A stretch of 64,000 nucleotides of DNA, taken from NCBI GenBank assembly GCA_003254905.1, contig QANU01096639.1, positions 117,437-181,436 on the forward strand. The letters are read 5' to 3'. The stretch is from Nissolia schottii. Lineage: Eukaryota; Streptophyta; Magnoliopsida; Fabales; Fabaceae. How positions within the stretch are numbered: the first letter of the stretch is position 1; each line of letters starts with the position of its first letter. Both the position numbers and the translations under genes were made by a program. This document shows positions 11,569 to 23,880 of the stretch, in pieces. The notes beneath the pieces are model-generated. The model made no database searches. It was not told where the DNA came from and was given only the letters and a program-made list of their open reading frames with translations.

Positions 11569-12422
11569 AAGATCACAATGGGTATTGGGATTGTCTCAGA
11601 AGGGCTATATCAATAAAGTGTTAGAGAGATTTAGAATGGAAAGTTGCTCTTCAGGAATAGTTCTAATCCAGAAGGGAGATAAGTTTAGCCAAATGCAGAG
11701 TCCCATAATGAATTGGAACGTAAGGAAATGAAGTGTATCCTTTATGATTCTGTGGTTGGGGGCTTGATGTACGCTCAAACATGCACTTGACTAGATATAA
11801 GTTTTGCTGTTGAAATGTTGAGTCAGCATTAAAGTAATCCCGAAATAGACCACTGGAAAGCTGTAAAGAAGGTCCTTAGGTACTTACAAGGCACCAAGGA
11901 TTACATGCTCACTTACAGAAAATCAAATAGCCTGGAAGTAGTTGGCTACTCATATTCAAACTATGCAGGGTGTATAAACTTCAGGAAATCCATATTTGGT
12001 TTTGTCCTTCTACTAGCTGGAGGGACTGTTTCATGGAAATGTGGGAAATAGTCTATCATCTCCACTTCTACTATGGAGGCTGAATTTGTGGCATGCTTTG
12101 AGGTCACAGTTCATGCATTATGGTTGTGGAATTTTGTCTTTGGGCTTAGTATTATCGACAACATAACTAGGCCGCTAAGAATTATTGTGACAATTCCGCA
12201 GTTGTCTTCTTCTCGAAGAATGACAAGTATTCCAATGGTGGAAAACACATGGATTTAAAGTACTTGTCAGTTATGGAAGAAGTGCAGAAACAAAAAGTGT
12301 CAATTGAGCATATTGGTACTGGATAAATGATAGCGGATCCGCTAACTAAAGGGTTGCCGCCCAGAATTTTTTCTGGTCATGTTAAAGGTATGGGCATTAT
12401 TGATAAGTCCTTGTTAACTTGA
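11569..12422 (+). pseudogene. RT end and RNase H of copia B, frameshifted
   Basis: Continues pol in shifting frames: ELERKEMK near 11712, SVVGGLMYAQ near 11752, DHWKAVKKVLRYLQGTKDYMLTY at 11850-11918, STSTMEAEFVACFE at 12063-12105, then VQKQKVSIEHIGTG and PLTKGLPPRIF up to about 12375. This is the usual copia RNase H and tail. Several stops and frameshifts are present. The element would have relied on another copy for this enzyme. Confidence 0.85.
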
Positions 12423-12776
12423 TATGTATACATATGTGTGGATCTTGCTCGTATTGTTATGACACTTGTGAATTCAATTAAAGTTATGTTTCTGCCTTAT
12501 TTATTTGTTATTCACATCATATTATGTACATGTATTGTTCTGTGTAATAACATGTTATGGACATTAAAGTCAAAGGTCATAATGTACCTTGACTAAAGTT
12601 ATTTGGGTTGAGTTGCTTGTGATGCATGGAAGGAAACATGTCGTTTCTTATTGGCATTGACCGCCATGATTCAACCAGCTAAATTCAATGAAAGATGATG
12701 GCTTGAGTTCTCCAATGTAAAGTGCGCACTTATAGTTATTGGATCTTCAAGTCGTCACATGGACCAAGTGGGAGAT
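12423..12776 (+). other. 3' UTR and polypurine tract of copia B
   Basis: Non-coding sequence after pol ending in the purine tract AAGTGGGAGA (12766-12775), which primes plus-strand synthesis directly before the 3' LTR. Copia A has the identical tract at 15371-15380. Confidence 0.8.
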
Positions 12777-14002
12777 TGTAAGATTATTTCATAATCTCAT
12801 AAAGATATGGTCCATGTATCTTATAGTGATACTAACTCTAATTAAAGGGAATCAAGATGATAGTAATTGATTCTATAAGATATGATAGAGTTAGTGGGGG
12901 GTATTTTAGTAAAACCGACCCTCCCCTCTCCCTTATAATTAAGATGGCATTACTCAAAGAAAAAAAAATGAGTGTTTTAAGGATTCCAAAGAATTCAGAA
13001 AACATTAGGGTTTGAGGTCTGCCGCTCTTCTCACCATCAAAAGGGGCTATAAGGATTGAAGGAAGAGAGGGGAATATGGAACTAGGTTTCCCTAGTTGTT
13101 CCAATTGTTTAATACAATATGTTTTGATGATGACAAATACAATATGTTTTAATTTTCTATACTTATTGTATATGCTTATATTTGTAGAACTAGGTTCCCT
13201 AGTTGTTCTAGATCTTGATGATGACAAATAGAACATAATAAATAGATAATGAAAATTAGAATGCAAAAGGATGTTCCATGCTAAATAGAATACATTTGAT
13301 CTTGTATGATTGAACTTGATAGTAATCATATAGCTTACACATCATATAATGTTATATGAGAAACATCCTTTTGAGAACATATCCAATAACTCTCTATATG
13401 TGCTTGATGGATTAACTATTAGATATATTTGTGTCTATATGTGTATATACATGAATATCAAGTGCTATAGTGTTACAATGCATGCATGCTAGGCAAAGAA
13501 TATTATTTGATTAATACAATTTGATCTGTGCCTAATTGTATATGTATGATGCATTGATTAATCTATATATGCATATGAAGATATTGGAACACATTGGACT
13601 AATTATACTTTCTAGTGGATTATCTTGTGTATAGGAAAGTCCAAGGCATCAAGAACAAGATGGAACAAGAAGGAACAAGAAGGAACATTCATATGATGCC
13701 CAAAGACAAAAGGCGAAGCATGAAATGTCAATTCCATGAAGAACATGTTAATGCCGAAGATAGGATTCATGAAGAATACCAAGTCCAAGCAAACGGGAAA
13801 AAGGGAAATAGTTTCTTAGGACTTAAGGTATTCTTGTCAAAGGAAAATTGATATATATCTCTCTCTAGACTCTTAGAATGATGCTCTTAAATGATCTTAA
13901 TTGATTTTAGGATGTAAAATGAATTAGACAAACTTAGGAATCAAGAAAGATAAGAAAATGGATGAGTGGCGCGCTCAGCAAAGTGACTTGCACAATAGTG
14001 AG

Positions 14003-14112
14003 TAAAATGATGATATCTTGGGCTATAGAACTCCAATTGAGGTGGTTCAAATTGCTACATAAAGCTAAGAGAAAGATCTACAAATTTGTAGAGCAAGTCA
14101 TTTTGTTGAGTC
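14003..14112 (+). repeat. Shared module, copy 1
   Basis: About 110 bp, centred on ATTGAGGTGGTTCAAATTGC and TAAAGCTAAGA, roughly 80 percent identical by eye to 63684-63794 in a different LTR family. Confidence 0.8.
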
Positions 14113-14244
14113 ATTCGAATGACTCAAGAATAAGTCATTCGAATGACTCAAGAATGGTCATTCGAATGACTCTGTCATCAGAGGCCCAACGGTTATATTA
14201 CATCAGTCATTCGAATGAATTATAATGAGTCATTTGAATGACTC
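14108..14244. repeat. Palindrome array TCATTCGAATGA
   Basis: Five copies of GTCATTCGAATGAC or close variants (14109, 14133, 14157, 14204, 14228), irregularly spaced. The first is an 18-bp perfect palindrome GAGTCATTCGAATGACTC. Confidence 0.9.
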
Positions 14245-15191
14245 GAGTCTTGAAGCCAAAAATGGCTAGTTTTTCAATGGATAAAATTGATTAAAATAAT
14301 GGGTAACGGCTATAAACGGCTAGTACACTTAGAAACCCGATAAATACCCATTAAACTCTCATTTCTAGCCAAGCCATTGATTCCCATCATCCTTATACTT
14401 CATTCTATCAATGGATTAATTTTTCCATCATCATAAGAGCAAAAAGAGAGAGATATTATCAATATACCTATAGAGCTTCAATTTGTATTATCTACTATTG
14501 AGAGAGTTTCTTATCAAACACAAAATTTTCATACATTTGTAAAAAGGGTGAGGTATCCCTCTAGTTGCTTAGGGTGTGGTATCCCTAAGGTTTGGTTCTT
14601 GAGGCTTCTACACAAAGGTGGGGGATCCTAAGTGTGAGGAGTGCTCTTGGATGTAAAGGTTTGTCAAGCACCTAAGTTAGAAGCTTGATGATAGTGGAGA
14701 AATCTTGAACAAGTCGCTTGGGGACTGGACGTAGATCACAAGGGTGGTCGAACCAGGATAAATCACTGTTTGCAATCTCTCTAACTCTATCTCTTTATTT
14801 ATTGCAAACTTATATTATTATCTTGCATATTTGAGAATTGCACATGTTGATAATTGTTTATAAGTTGCTCTGTCAATCTTATTGTTTTATTACAAACATA
14901 ATTGAGCATACTTATATTAAATGTTTAATTGTTATATTCTGCTGCGTAGTAACATTGATTGCATGAAAATGCAATATTTGTCAAAATTGGAATAATTTAT
15001 TAAATACCCAATTCACCCCCTCTTGGGTATTGGTTACCAAGACCAACAGGGAAAAGAATTTGTCAATTCAATCCAATCACGACAATGGATCCAGGTATGT
15101 GTCTCGTTCTTAACCTTATTTACAATGTGATAATCATAAATTTCAAGATCGTTGTTTTCATGAATTGGTTAATGGAAAATCACAACTTACA

Positions 15192-15381
15192 TATATCAGT
15201 ATGGTGATCATCGTGACTTAGTCATGACTTTAATGTGATGAAAACTGGGGTGATTCCATCATTGGTATATGAGATGGACTAGATTGTCCAAGTAGTTAAG
15301 GACAATAACATTTGGATGTGCACTTATAATTTATTTTGTGATATGGTTATCTTGGGACAATATATAGTCCAAGTGGGAGAT
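15192..15381 (+). mobile_element. Copia A, 3' UTR and polypurine tract
   Basis: Continuation of decayed copia A right of the inserted element B. It ends in AAGTGGGAGA (15371-15380), the same polypurine tract type as in B. Confidence 0.75.
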
Positions 15382-16180
15382 TGTTGGGATTATATATTCT
15401 TAGTCTTGTTTGTGGGTTTTATATATATATATATATATAATCATATTAGTTATTTATTATGACTTATGATATGTTGGTCTCGCTAATGTTTAATGAAATT
15501 AAATAAGTGAAAGCATAGTTCATTTTATGTTCTTTGTCTAAATGTAAAAGCTTATATTTATTTGTTTATATTTAGTAAAGAGTAATAACAACGAATAAGA
15601 TCAATCTTAATATTTTTTAATTAATTGTTATACCAAATAAAAAGCATGCTATATGACAAGTAGTTTTCAATTAACAATTATTAGGAAAAAAAACTTGAAA
15701 TATAACTTACTTCTCCCTTTTTGGTATCATCTAATCGATTGAAAATGCGTATTACATAAAGGTCCTGAAAAAAATAGCTTCAATTGAGTTTTTACAAAAA
15801 TAGAATATACACTTTAAAATGACAAGGCAAAAAAAAAAAAGCACATTGTCAATCATTCTCAAAAAATAAAATAAAAAATAAATACAAGTAAGGCCCATTT
15901 GCTACATCATATAAGATTCGATAGTATTAATTAATATTAAAAAAATTATTTTTTGTTATATGTTTGATGTAACATAGAATAGTATAACCTTACATGATTT
16001 ATTCAATTTTATCTCATGATTATTGTATTAACTTATTATACATGATAATACTCATTTTTTTGTTAATCTAAAATTATTTTTACTTATCACCTCTTTTCCA
16101 TTTCATCATCATTGCATTCTTTTTTCCTTTCTCTCTCTCTCTCTCAGTTATTTTTTTCTCTGTTCAAATCTAATGCCTTT
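15382..16180 (+). other. Probable 3' LTR start of copia A, then AT-rich DNA
   Basis: TGTTGGGATTATATATTC at 15382 directly follows the polypurine tract and is the likely LTR start. I cannot place the LTR end because no matching 5' LTR is visible. The rest is AT-rich with a (TA)n run near 15421-15440 and a (CT)n run at 16129-16145. No gene seen. Confidence 0.5.
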
Positions 16181-19168
16181 TGTAACATCCCGGCTCTTCC
16201 TTAGAAAGGGTTTTGCGAAGTTATTAACTTCGACTTAGCCAAAATTGCAAAGTAACCCGAGTTAGGAGACGGGAAAAGTGAATAACGGGACTTGTTCCCC
16301 TTAAATTGGGAAGCAAGCTAGGAGTTTATGCTATCACTATGCCCCCGTGAGGTTCGTGCTCGGTTTCGGTAAAAATGGAAAATTTGGTTGGGGGCCAAAA
16401 AGATCTGCGAAGGATCGGCTGACTGAAACAAGTACCCGGATACCTTGTTTCGGAGCGCCATCCTGACCGGAAAAAATTATAGATCACGGATATATATTTA
16501 GGATATTTTTCGGAGACCCGTGTGTGGGCCAGAGGTGGTCAAAGGTGACTAAAATAGACTAAGAGTTAGGATATTTATAATAACTATAATAAAATAATAA
16601 TTAATAAACAAATAATTAATTAAAGGAAGCCAGGGGACCACGGCTATAAAGGGCCCCCTGAGGCAAAACAAAAAAAAGGGGTGGGCAGTTTGCTGTACTT
16701 CTTTCAATTTCCATTTTCTAGTACCGTTCGAGCACATCGCGAGAGCGCTACCGGACTTCCGAAAAATTCTTGGAGCATACCGTTGCGACAAGGATTTTCT
16801 CCACTTTTAGCCTACCGACTTCAAATCCGCATAGGAAGTGGGTAACTCTAAGCCCACTGTCTATGTGGTTTATTTTATGACTGTTTATGTACATTCCTGT
16901 GTGTGTGAATGAAAAACTATTTTATACAAACTATAGGAAATGAGTTAGGGAGGTTAGGTTTTGATGATTTTGAGGTTTGGACAACATAACTGTACTGATT
17001 GGATCACTGTGGAGAAGAAAAAGTTACGCAGAGAAAACCCCTGGAGAAGTTACTCTCTGGGGCGATTTTTTACTGTGGGATTCGAATGAATTCCCAAGGG
17101 ATTTCAGTCGAATGCATGAGGTTTCAATCAAACGAAAGCCTAAGCAGGATTTCAATCGATTGAATTCTCAAAGGATTCGAATGAAAGAATCAATCGAATA
17201 CTAAAACCCTATTCATTCGAATGCCTTGAAAACTTGGATTTTTAAAGGTTCTATGGGATCCATGAGGCATAGTTATGCATCATGAGGAATGGGCGTCATA
17301 AGAGTTAGGGCGACCGTAGATAATTAGAGGTATTCACTTAACAGTAAAGGTACATAATTGAACCCTAGGGAATAAAGCAGAGCAGAGGCGAGAAATCACC
17401 AAGGATTCGGTCAGCCTTAGCCAGAGTCAGTAGTTATATGATTAGGAAAATCCCATTCTCTTGGCACGTCTTACAGACACGCCCCTCACCAATTCGGCAA
17501 GCTGAGTTTGTCAGAGCAACGCAAGTAGAGAGACCTGATTCAGAAAGTAAAGAGAACGGGCCAAGGGCTTAGAAGAAAAAAAAAGAGGAGAAAGAGAACA
17601 GGACAAGTCCTAAAAGATAGAAAGGGGGACCCCATTAAAGGAAAAAGTACAGAGATAGACGACCACGCCTGATCGCGCCCAAGGGCCGGTCCCTTGCCAT
17701 TCCTGTAAGGGGGTGGTTGCACCTATTGTGTTCGATGATTTCCTCCTATGAGCCTTGTAACATCCCAGTTTTCCCTTAGCAAAGATTTCGCATAATAAAT
17801 TCGTGTATGACCTTTAGAGGTTGGAAGCATGAACTACAGGTGTTCGTCAAGCACAGGAACGCCTGTGACTATGTGGTTAGGGTAGACAAGTGCCATATTT
17901 AGGAAGTTTAGGCTTTGGAATCTCGAAGGGGAAAAATAAGGAGTATTGAGCAGATGTAGAAATACAAGAAAGTAAAGAGAGGAGTGCACGAGGGTCGAGT
18001 GAGCAAGGCAGTGGAATAACTAAGTTTAAAGAGGACACGTATACATCGTATAAATGGGGTTAAGGACGTAGGTAAGAGTACAACTAGGGTTGAAGGTATA
18101 AACATAAATCTAAGAATGTGGAATAATAATCAAGTTTGACAAGATCAAGTTCGAGAGTGACTGATGCAAATTAGGTTCCACCTAGAGAAGTATGAAAGGC
18201 TAGGTTTTGGAGGACAAAGGAAAGTGTATTAAGCTTGAGAAGAAAGAGGTGCTAAGTGTACAAGAGAAGAAAAGGGAATATGGAATCAGGAGGGATTGAG
18301 AGTGGAACGATAACCTTAAGATACTAAGGTGAACAGGGAGGATCTAGAAGGGATAAAAAGAGTATAGAATACCAGAGAGCTTAGAGATAAGAAAGGATGC
18401 CCAAAAACATTGGCAACGCTGGAAACGTCAGAAAAGTAGAAGCCTGAAGCCCGAAGGACACGAGTGTCTGTAGAAATTATTCGGGTTAGTTTCTCAAAAT
18501 TCTGCTGACACTCAAATGATTCCCCTTGACCTTTGGAATTGGATAGAAAACCTAAAACGTCCGCCAGACGGAATTCTGTTCACTTTCGGACGATTCTGCA
18601 GACACTAGAACGGCTCCGTTTAGCCTGTAGAATTGAGCAGAGAGTTCCAAGTCGCAGGAAACCCAACCGGTACCGGGGAAAAGTTTCAAATACCTTAGAG
18701 TAGTCCCACAACCTCATTAGGAAGACTAAGCGATCGCAGGGATGCAAGCGGAACTGGCGTTTGTCGCCACCGACGCTTAACGGTGTGCCAAAAATATCTG
18801 TGAAGAATATACATTCGGAGAAAAATTCACCAATACCTTGAAGTAATCACACCTCCATGTAGAGGACAATTAGAGGATCGCGACGGTATAAGCGGAATAT
18901 TTTTCAGACGACCGTGCGCGATGCACCGACACTGCGAACGACCGGAAACGAGCGAAACGGGATAGCACGAGACCCACATGGGAGATGACCACGTGATGAA
19001 TCAGATTTTTTGGGAAAAATAATAAAATAAGAGTTAGTATTCATTGATGTGACTTGATTTGACTTTAAGATTATCCAAACTAATTAATTAATTAGGAAAT
19101 TAAATTAGTAATGGCATTTTGGTAATTTTGGCAAGGGCATAATGGGAAAAATGGCCAAATTTCGTGGC

Positions 19169-19176
19169 TATATAAA
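19169..19176 (+). promoter_or_regulatory. LTR TATA box
   Basis: TATATAAA inside TGGCTATATAAAGCCA. Marks the probable U3 promoter of the 17756-21649 LTR. Confidence 0.6.
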
Positions 19177-19616
19177 GCCAAGACCATTCAGCCCAAAATT
19201 CATTCATCCACCCCTTTAGAAGTGCAGAAACTCTGCCAGTGTGCTCCGCGGACGCGCTGCGGACAGCTTGACGGAAGCTAGGAGGAAGCTCTACGCTTGG
19301 AGGACTACTGCCCCACGCCTTCCTCATCATCAAACCAGCCTCTAAAGCCTCTAATAAGGTGGGTAAACTTGGCTTGCTCACCCCTTGGTGGCTTATGTTT
19401 GCTTGTATGTGTTTATGTGCTTGTATGCCTTATGATAAATTATGTTAGAAATGTTATGCTAAGACTTAGGAGATGATTCTGAAGGGTCTTGTGACCTAGA
19501 CTAGATAGGATTTTAAGGGTTGGAAAATGTGTGAAAACCTCAAAGAGGATCTATGGACAAAGGAGGAAGAGAAAGAAAAGAAAACCATGCATTCGGTTTC
19601 AGCCTCGCCCAGTTAT

Positions 19617-19817
19617 CGCTGAGCTGCCCCAGGCGTCGCTGAGCGGAATGCATAAGAAAGAAAGTTTTTTTAACGTGAACTCCAGGGCGCTGAGCGGCCA
19701 GAGGATCCGCTGAGCGGCCTGAAGGTCATTGAGGATGAGGGTAAGGATGGAAAATATTTTTGAAGTGTGAAAACTTCAGGGGCCGCTGAGCGGACCACAT
19801 GGGCGCTGAGCGGCCTG
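19617..19817. repeat. CGCTGAGCGG word cluster
   Basis: Six near-copies of CGCTGAGCGG (for example at 19637, 19687, 19707, 19783 and 19803), unevenly spaced, in the presumed transcribed part of the LTR. Confidence 0.85.
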
Positions 19818-19904
19818 AAACTCAACCATTTTTACAAAACAAGGTTTATGAGGGTTGTCCTGGACACACATTTCCAACACTTATTAAGCTAAATGAGATG
19901 CATG

Positions 19905-20170
19905 AGGTATGTGTATGAAGTATGTTTATGATGACTGCATGAAGTATGCTTATGATGAATGCATGAAGTATGTATATGATGAGTGCATGAGGTATGTTTA
20001 TGACGATGTATGATGAACATTTCATGAGGTATGTTTAGGATGATGTATGTAGAACATTTCATGAGGTAAGTTTATGATGATGTATGATGAACATTTCATG
20101 AGGTATGTTTAGGAGGATGTATGTAGATCATTTCATGAGGTATGTTTATGATGATGTATGTAGAACATTG
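19905..20170 (+). repeat. Tandem repeat of ATGAGGTATGTTTATGATGATG type
   Basis: About eight imperfect units of 30-60 bp, built from CATGAGGTATGTTTA and GATGATGTATG. Confidence 0.8.
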
Positions 20171-22665
20171 CATGTAGATGATTTATGAGTAGAATGATTA
20201 TAATGTCATGCATCATGAGGACAGGGTTGTCATGTAAGTGTTAGGACAACCTTAGAGAACTAGCGATTAATCACCTAATATGTAAAGATTATAATTGAAC
20301 ACTAGGGAATAGGTATGTAGTTATATGATAGGAATCCTTTCTCTTGGCACGTCTACAGACACGCCCCTCACCAGTCCCAAAAGGGTGGATTGGTCAATGA
20401 TGCTACCTCACCAGTCCCAAAAGGGTGGACCGGTTAATGAGGTTAATGGCATGATGATGAGATATGATGAATGAGAAAGGGTGACATCACACCTAAATTA
20501 TGAGTATGATGATAAGATATGAGTCCCCGCTTGGTTACATCAAAAGGGTACGGACCCCCACCTCCCTACTTGTAGGAAGGGTAGCCCACTTGATTGGCGA
20601 TGATGGACCCTAGACCCCATCGGTGGATAGCAACGACTCTGGTGTGAGCGCAGCCGGGTCATCGTCAAGCTGGGAACAGAAGTGGTTGTAGCCGTAGGCC
20701 ACGACTACATGAGCGCGGGACAGATGTAACAAGAAGGACGCTACCCCGGTTCACTAGCCCAACCGGAAGCGTAAGAGAATCCCCATATTCCCCAAGCATG
20801 AGTATATGATGTATGAGTATGTGATGCATGAGTATATGATGAATGAGTATGTGATGCATGAGTATATGATAATGTATGTAAAGCTATGTAGTCATCAAGA
20901 GAACGCTCGAGACGGCCTATGTATGTACGCGAAGTAAAGATAATGAGCACGAGAACTTAGATAAGAAAGACTAGTTCCCCAGTCACCTAGTAAAGTAGAT
21001 AAAGCCGTTCAAGACTTTAGGCCAGATAATAATCAGTAGGATGTTAGTATGCATGTTCACTTAGAAACACCTGAGCGACCTGGTTGATAAGTGAGTTAAA
21101 AAGATCCCCCGACGCCAAGGTAAACCACTGAGGACACACGTTCTCACCCCCACTCGCTTATGCTTCCAGGGACAGACGAGAACCATGATAAGCAGCAGGA
21201 GGAGTAGAAAAGAACGAAGGACAGGTCCCCGAGGCTGACGGACAAATCTTCAAGGCTATGAAGACATGTTGGGCTAGGTATACGCTAGCCGAACTTTTGT
21301 GATGTATATGGATGACTATAACATGTATATGTAACTTTATTATAATATTATATGATTGGTTGTACTTATCTGTGAAGGACCAGGTACTTGCTTGTGTAAT
21401 TATTTATGCTATGAATGACTATTCGTTGTAAGCCTCAAGTTTTATCGTTTGTCTTATATACTTTGCTTCACACATGGCTCATATTTCATGCATAAGCACA
21501 CAGCAGAAAAGTTTTAAATTGGTCCATATTTTCCTTAACTTAGTATTTTCGAAAAGTAATAAAGGACTATAAGTACTCTCACCAAGTGGTTAACAACCTA
21601 GTGAGCATTGCATACTACTCAAGGGTATGCAGTTAGCTAGGGTGTTACAAGCCTTACATGGTTAGCTACTATTCCAGTAAAGAGCGCCGCCGGGTCGATA
21701 CAATAGTGGCATGAAAGAGGTTGTAACCTAGGCCAAGGTTACATGGGTGAAAGGACTAAGAAGAAGGACGCTAACCTGGGTAAGCCGGTATGCGTAAGAG
21801 ATTCCCAGATTCCCCATGCACTATGTAGTAAGTAGTTACATGCAGGAATGAATGAACGTATGTATGTATGTCAATATGTATGCAAGTATGTATGTAGTTA
21901 CATGTGTTTATGCATTATATGTATATATACCTGTTCATGCATTATGTATCGTCAAGGGAACGACCCAAGACGAATAGTATGTCATTAGTAGCAACATATA
22001 GTTAATGAGCACGAAGCCTAGGTAATAATAAGAGTAGCAATCCAATCACTTAGTAATCTTAGGTAAAGCTGCCCAGAGCATAGGACCAAGAGAATAAATA
22101 GTAGGGGAATAGTTGCATGCACACTTAGAATAATCTCTGAGCGGCCTGGAGAATAACCGAGAAATGAAAAGTCACGATTGAAACGTTGCTCACTGAGAAC
22201 CTACCATTCTCACCCCCACTCGCTTATGGCTCCAGGGACTGTGGACGAATCGTATTATGCTTATGCTGCGGAACCCGAGGAGGACCCGTGAAAGGATATT
22301 TAGCTGACTTGTAGGAGATGCAGCCTATAGAATAAATGTACTATTTGAACCTGTGTATTGGGCATGTGATGTAACTAGTATCTGATGTGTACATGTGTAC
22401 GTAAAGGACCCGCTATGCATGTAATGTATGTGTGCCCTGACTTGGACCGGACGTACTAATGATATCGTTTGTTATATAATTCTGTTGCACTCACGACTCC
22501 TATGTTGCTAACCACATGTATGATTGTAAAAGAAACAAAAAAAAAATGGGTCCTTATTTTCTAAACCAGTATTTTCGAAATCCCCACCGCATTACCAAGA
22601 AGTTAACAACCTAGTAAGTATTACGTACGGCTCGAGTGTACGGAATCGGCTAGGGGTGTTGCATT

Positions 22666-22677
22666 TGGTATCAGAGC
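22666..22677 (+). other. Primer-binding site of gypsy element 2
   Basis: TGGTATCAGAGC, complementary to initiator Met tRNA, just after the LTR end at 22663. Confidence 0.95.
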
Positions 22678-22832
22678 AGTTTGGTCCAAGTGAGCCTGAG
22701 GACTGAGTTGCACTATGCTTCCGAGCATGATGCATAGTGTATACCCTCCAAAGTTGCATGTTCTGGTTATATGTGCACTAGCTGCTCTTGAGACTGATCA
22801 ACTCAGGATTTTGCAGGTGCTGATATTCAGAC

Positions 22833-23880
22833 ATGCCTCCAAGAAGGGACAACAAGCCCCGGGAACCTGATATCGTGGATCTTGCGGAGATACTACAGGA
22901 AATGGCACGCGCTACGCAGGCGCAAGCTCAAGCCACGACCCAGATTGCCGCTGCCACTGCTTAGCGACACGTCACTCCAACCGTTCAAGAGATCGAGACC
23001 CTCCGGTATAGGGATTTTACGCAGGCCAACCCGCCAGTGTTCGAAGGGCTGATGGATCCAGATTCGGTACACGGCTGGGTCAGGAAGATAGAGCAGATTT
23101 TTGAGGATGTCCCCTGCACGAACTCTCAGAAGATTAAGTTTGCCTCTAGGAAGCTGGAAGGAGCAGCTGCGGAATGGTGGGACATGACCCGACCGACAGT
23201 GAAACGGGAGGGGGTGGAGATGTCCTGGGAGCAATTCAAGACGATATTTCTGGACAAGTATTTTCCCAGGGAGTTACAGGATCGAAAAGAGGCGAAATTT
23301 TTAGAGCTGAAACTGGGGACGATGAGCGTTGCAGAGTATACTGTGACATTCGGAAAGCTTTGCCGTTATTCCAGGATGAGTAGGTTTTACCCGGATGATA
23401 ACTGGAAGTGTGCCAAGTACCACCGAGGCCTAAAGCCCGAGCTAAAAATGTTCCTGACAAGCTCAGGTGTGCGGGACTATGCCACGCTGGTGAACACCTA
23501 TTTGGCTCAAGAGGAAGCCAACTGGGACTTAGCAGAAGTGCACAATGAGCGCAACAAGAAGAGGTTGGCTGAGGCAGGAAGCTCACGGATGGACCCCCAG
23601 AAGAGAGGACCGTTTCAAGCCCCATATCTAGGGAGGGGTAGAGGGCAGTATCCACAAAGACCACCGCTAGGGGTAGGGAGGTCACAGAGTCTACCCAGGA
23701 GTGTGCCACCAGCAACACGACCCCACCCACCGGGAGGAGCAAGTCAGAATCTGCCAGAGAATCAGCCAGCCTGTCCAAAATGTAACACGCCCCATGCGGG
23801 CGAATGCTTGGCGGGGCAGAATGTGTGCTTCAAGTGTGGGCAAGGTGGGCATTTCGCCAGGGACTACGGAGTAGTTCCAC
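22833..23880 (+). pseudogene. gag of gypsy element 2 (Tekay/Del type)
   Basis: First part of a single gag-pol frame. ATG 22833 gives MPPRRDNKPREPDIVDL, the start typical of this lineage. A TAG at 22962-22964 (residue 44) interrupts it. The retrotransposon gag core follows: AAEWWDMTRP at about residues 111-120, then FLDKYFPREL, LELKLGTMSVAEYT and KLCRYS. A basic, proline-rich linker leads to the nucleocapsid: CPKCN, then knuckle CFKCGQGGHFARDY. The last zinc ligand is Tyr (TAC 23865-23867) instead of Cys, so RNA packaging is probably impaired. Confidence 0.9.

Larger units (their letters stand above)
13075..15048 (+). mobile_element. Solo LTR, copia SIRE/Maximus-like (tentative)
   Basis: A 1974-bp insertion with 5-bp TSD GGGAA (13070-13074, 15049-15053). 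It starts TATGGAACTAGGTTTCCC, where TG is expected, and ends ATTCACCCCCTC...GGTTACCAAGACCAACA. This end and the GATGATGACAAAT words near the start recall LTRs of the SIRE/Maximus group, by memory only. It contains the TCATTCGAATGA palindrome array (14108-14244) and a 110-bp module at 14003-14112 also found in the unrelated LTR at the window end. Small open frames at 13615-13851 and 13962-14225 are not supported as genes. Confidence 0.75.
3660..15191 (+). mobile_element. Ty1/copia element B (composite, two nested LTRs inside)
   Basis: Full-length but dead copia retrotransposon inserted in the 3' UTR of copia A. TSD is TATAT at 3655-3659 and 15192-15196. Without nested inserts its LTRs are about 400-440 bp. 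By eye they differ by roughly 10-12 substitutions plus a 38-bp or so indel near the 3' end, which suggests a fairly recent insertion. Order: 5' LTR, PBS 7418-7429, long leader, gag, integrase, reverse transcriptase, RNase H, polypurine tract before 12777, 3' LTR. Nucleocapsid zinc knuckle and protease are missing, and catalytic residues of integrase and RT are replaced. Confidence 0.92.
12777..15191 (+). repeat. 3' LTR of copia B, split by a solo LTR
   Basis: Starts TGTAAGATTATTTC after the polypurine tract and ends CACAACTTACA at 15191, followed by the TATAT duplication. Compared with the 5' LTR it is interrupted between 13074 and 15049 by a 1974-bp insertion. It retains about 38 bp that the 5' LTR lacks near 15121-15158. 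Confidence 0.92.
17756..21649 (+). mobile_element. Solo gypsy LTR nested in LTR of element 2
   Basis: A 3894-bp LTR, TGTAACATCCC...GGGTGTTACA, with perfect TSD AGCCT (17751-17755, 21650-21654). Modules in order: GATCGCGACGG block near 18865-18925, TATA box 19169-19176, splice-donor-like GGTGGGTAAA near 19359, CGCTGAGCGG words 19617-19817, an ATGAGGTATGTTT-type tandem repeat 19905-20170, GAGTATATGATG-type repeats 20808-20875, paired ACCAGTCC hairpins near 20370-20435, and the two-stem structure 21071-21170. No coding region. Confidence 0.92.
16181..22663 (+). repeat. 5' LTR of gypsy element 2 (composite)
   Basis: Begins TGTAACATCCCGG and ends CTAGGGGTGTTGCA, three bases before a PBS. It is 6483 bp as seen, about 2.6 kb without the nested LTR at 17756-21649 and its TSD. 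It contains GTGGGTAAC at 16838-16846, a cluster of degenerate ATTCGAATG words at 17080-17225, and the two-stem structure at 22137-22236 (GGAG...CTCC outer arms, inner GAGAAC). Left flank CCTTT does not match the right flank of the LTR fragment ending at 35387. Confidence 0.85.

Noticed and set aside
14108..14244. Possible CRISPR-like array
   Set aside because: Repeats are short palindromes with irregular spacing, there are no unique spacers of constant length, and the context is a plant retrotransposon.
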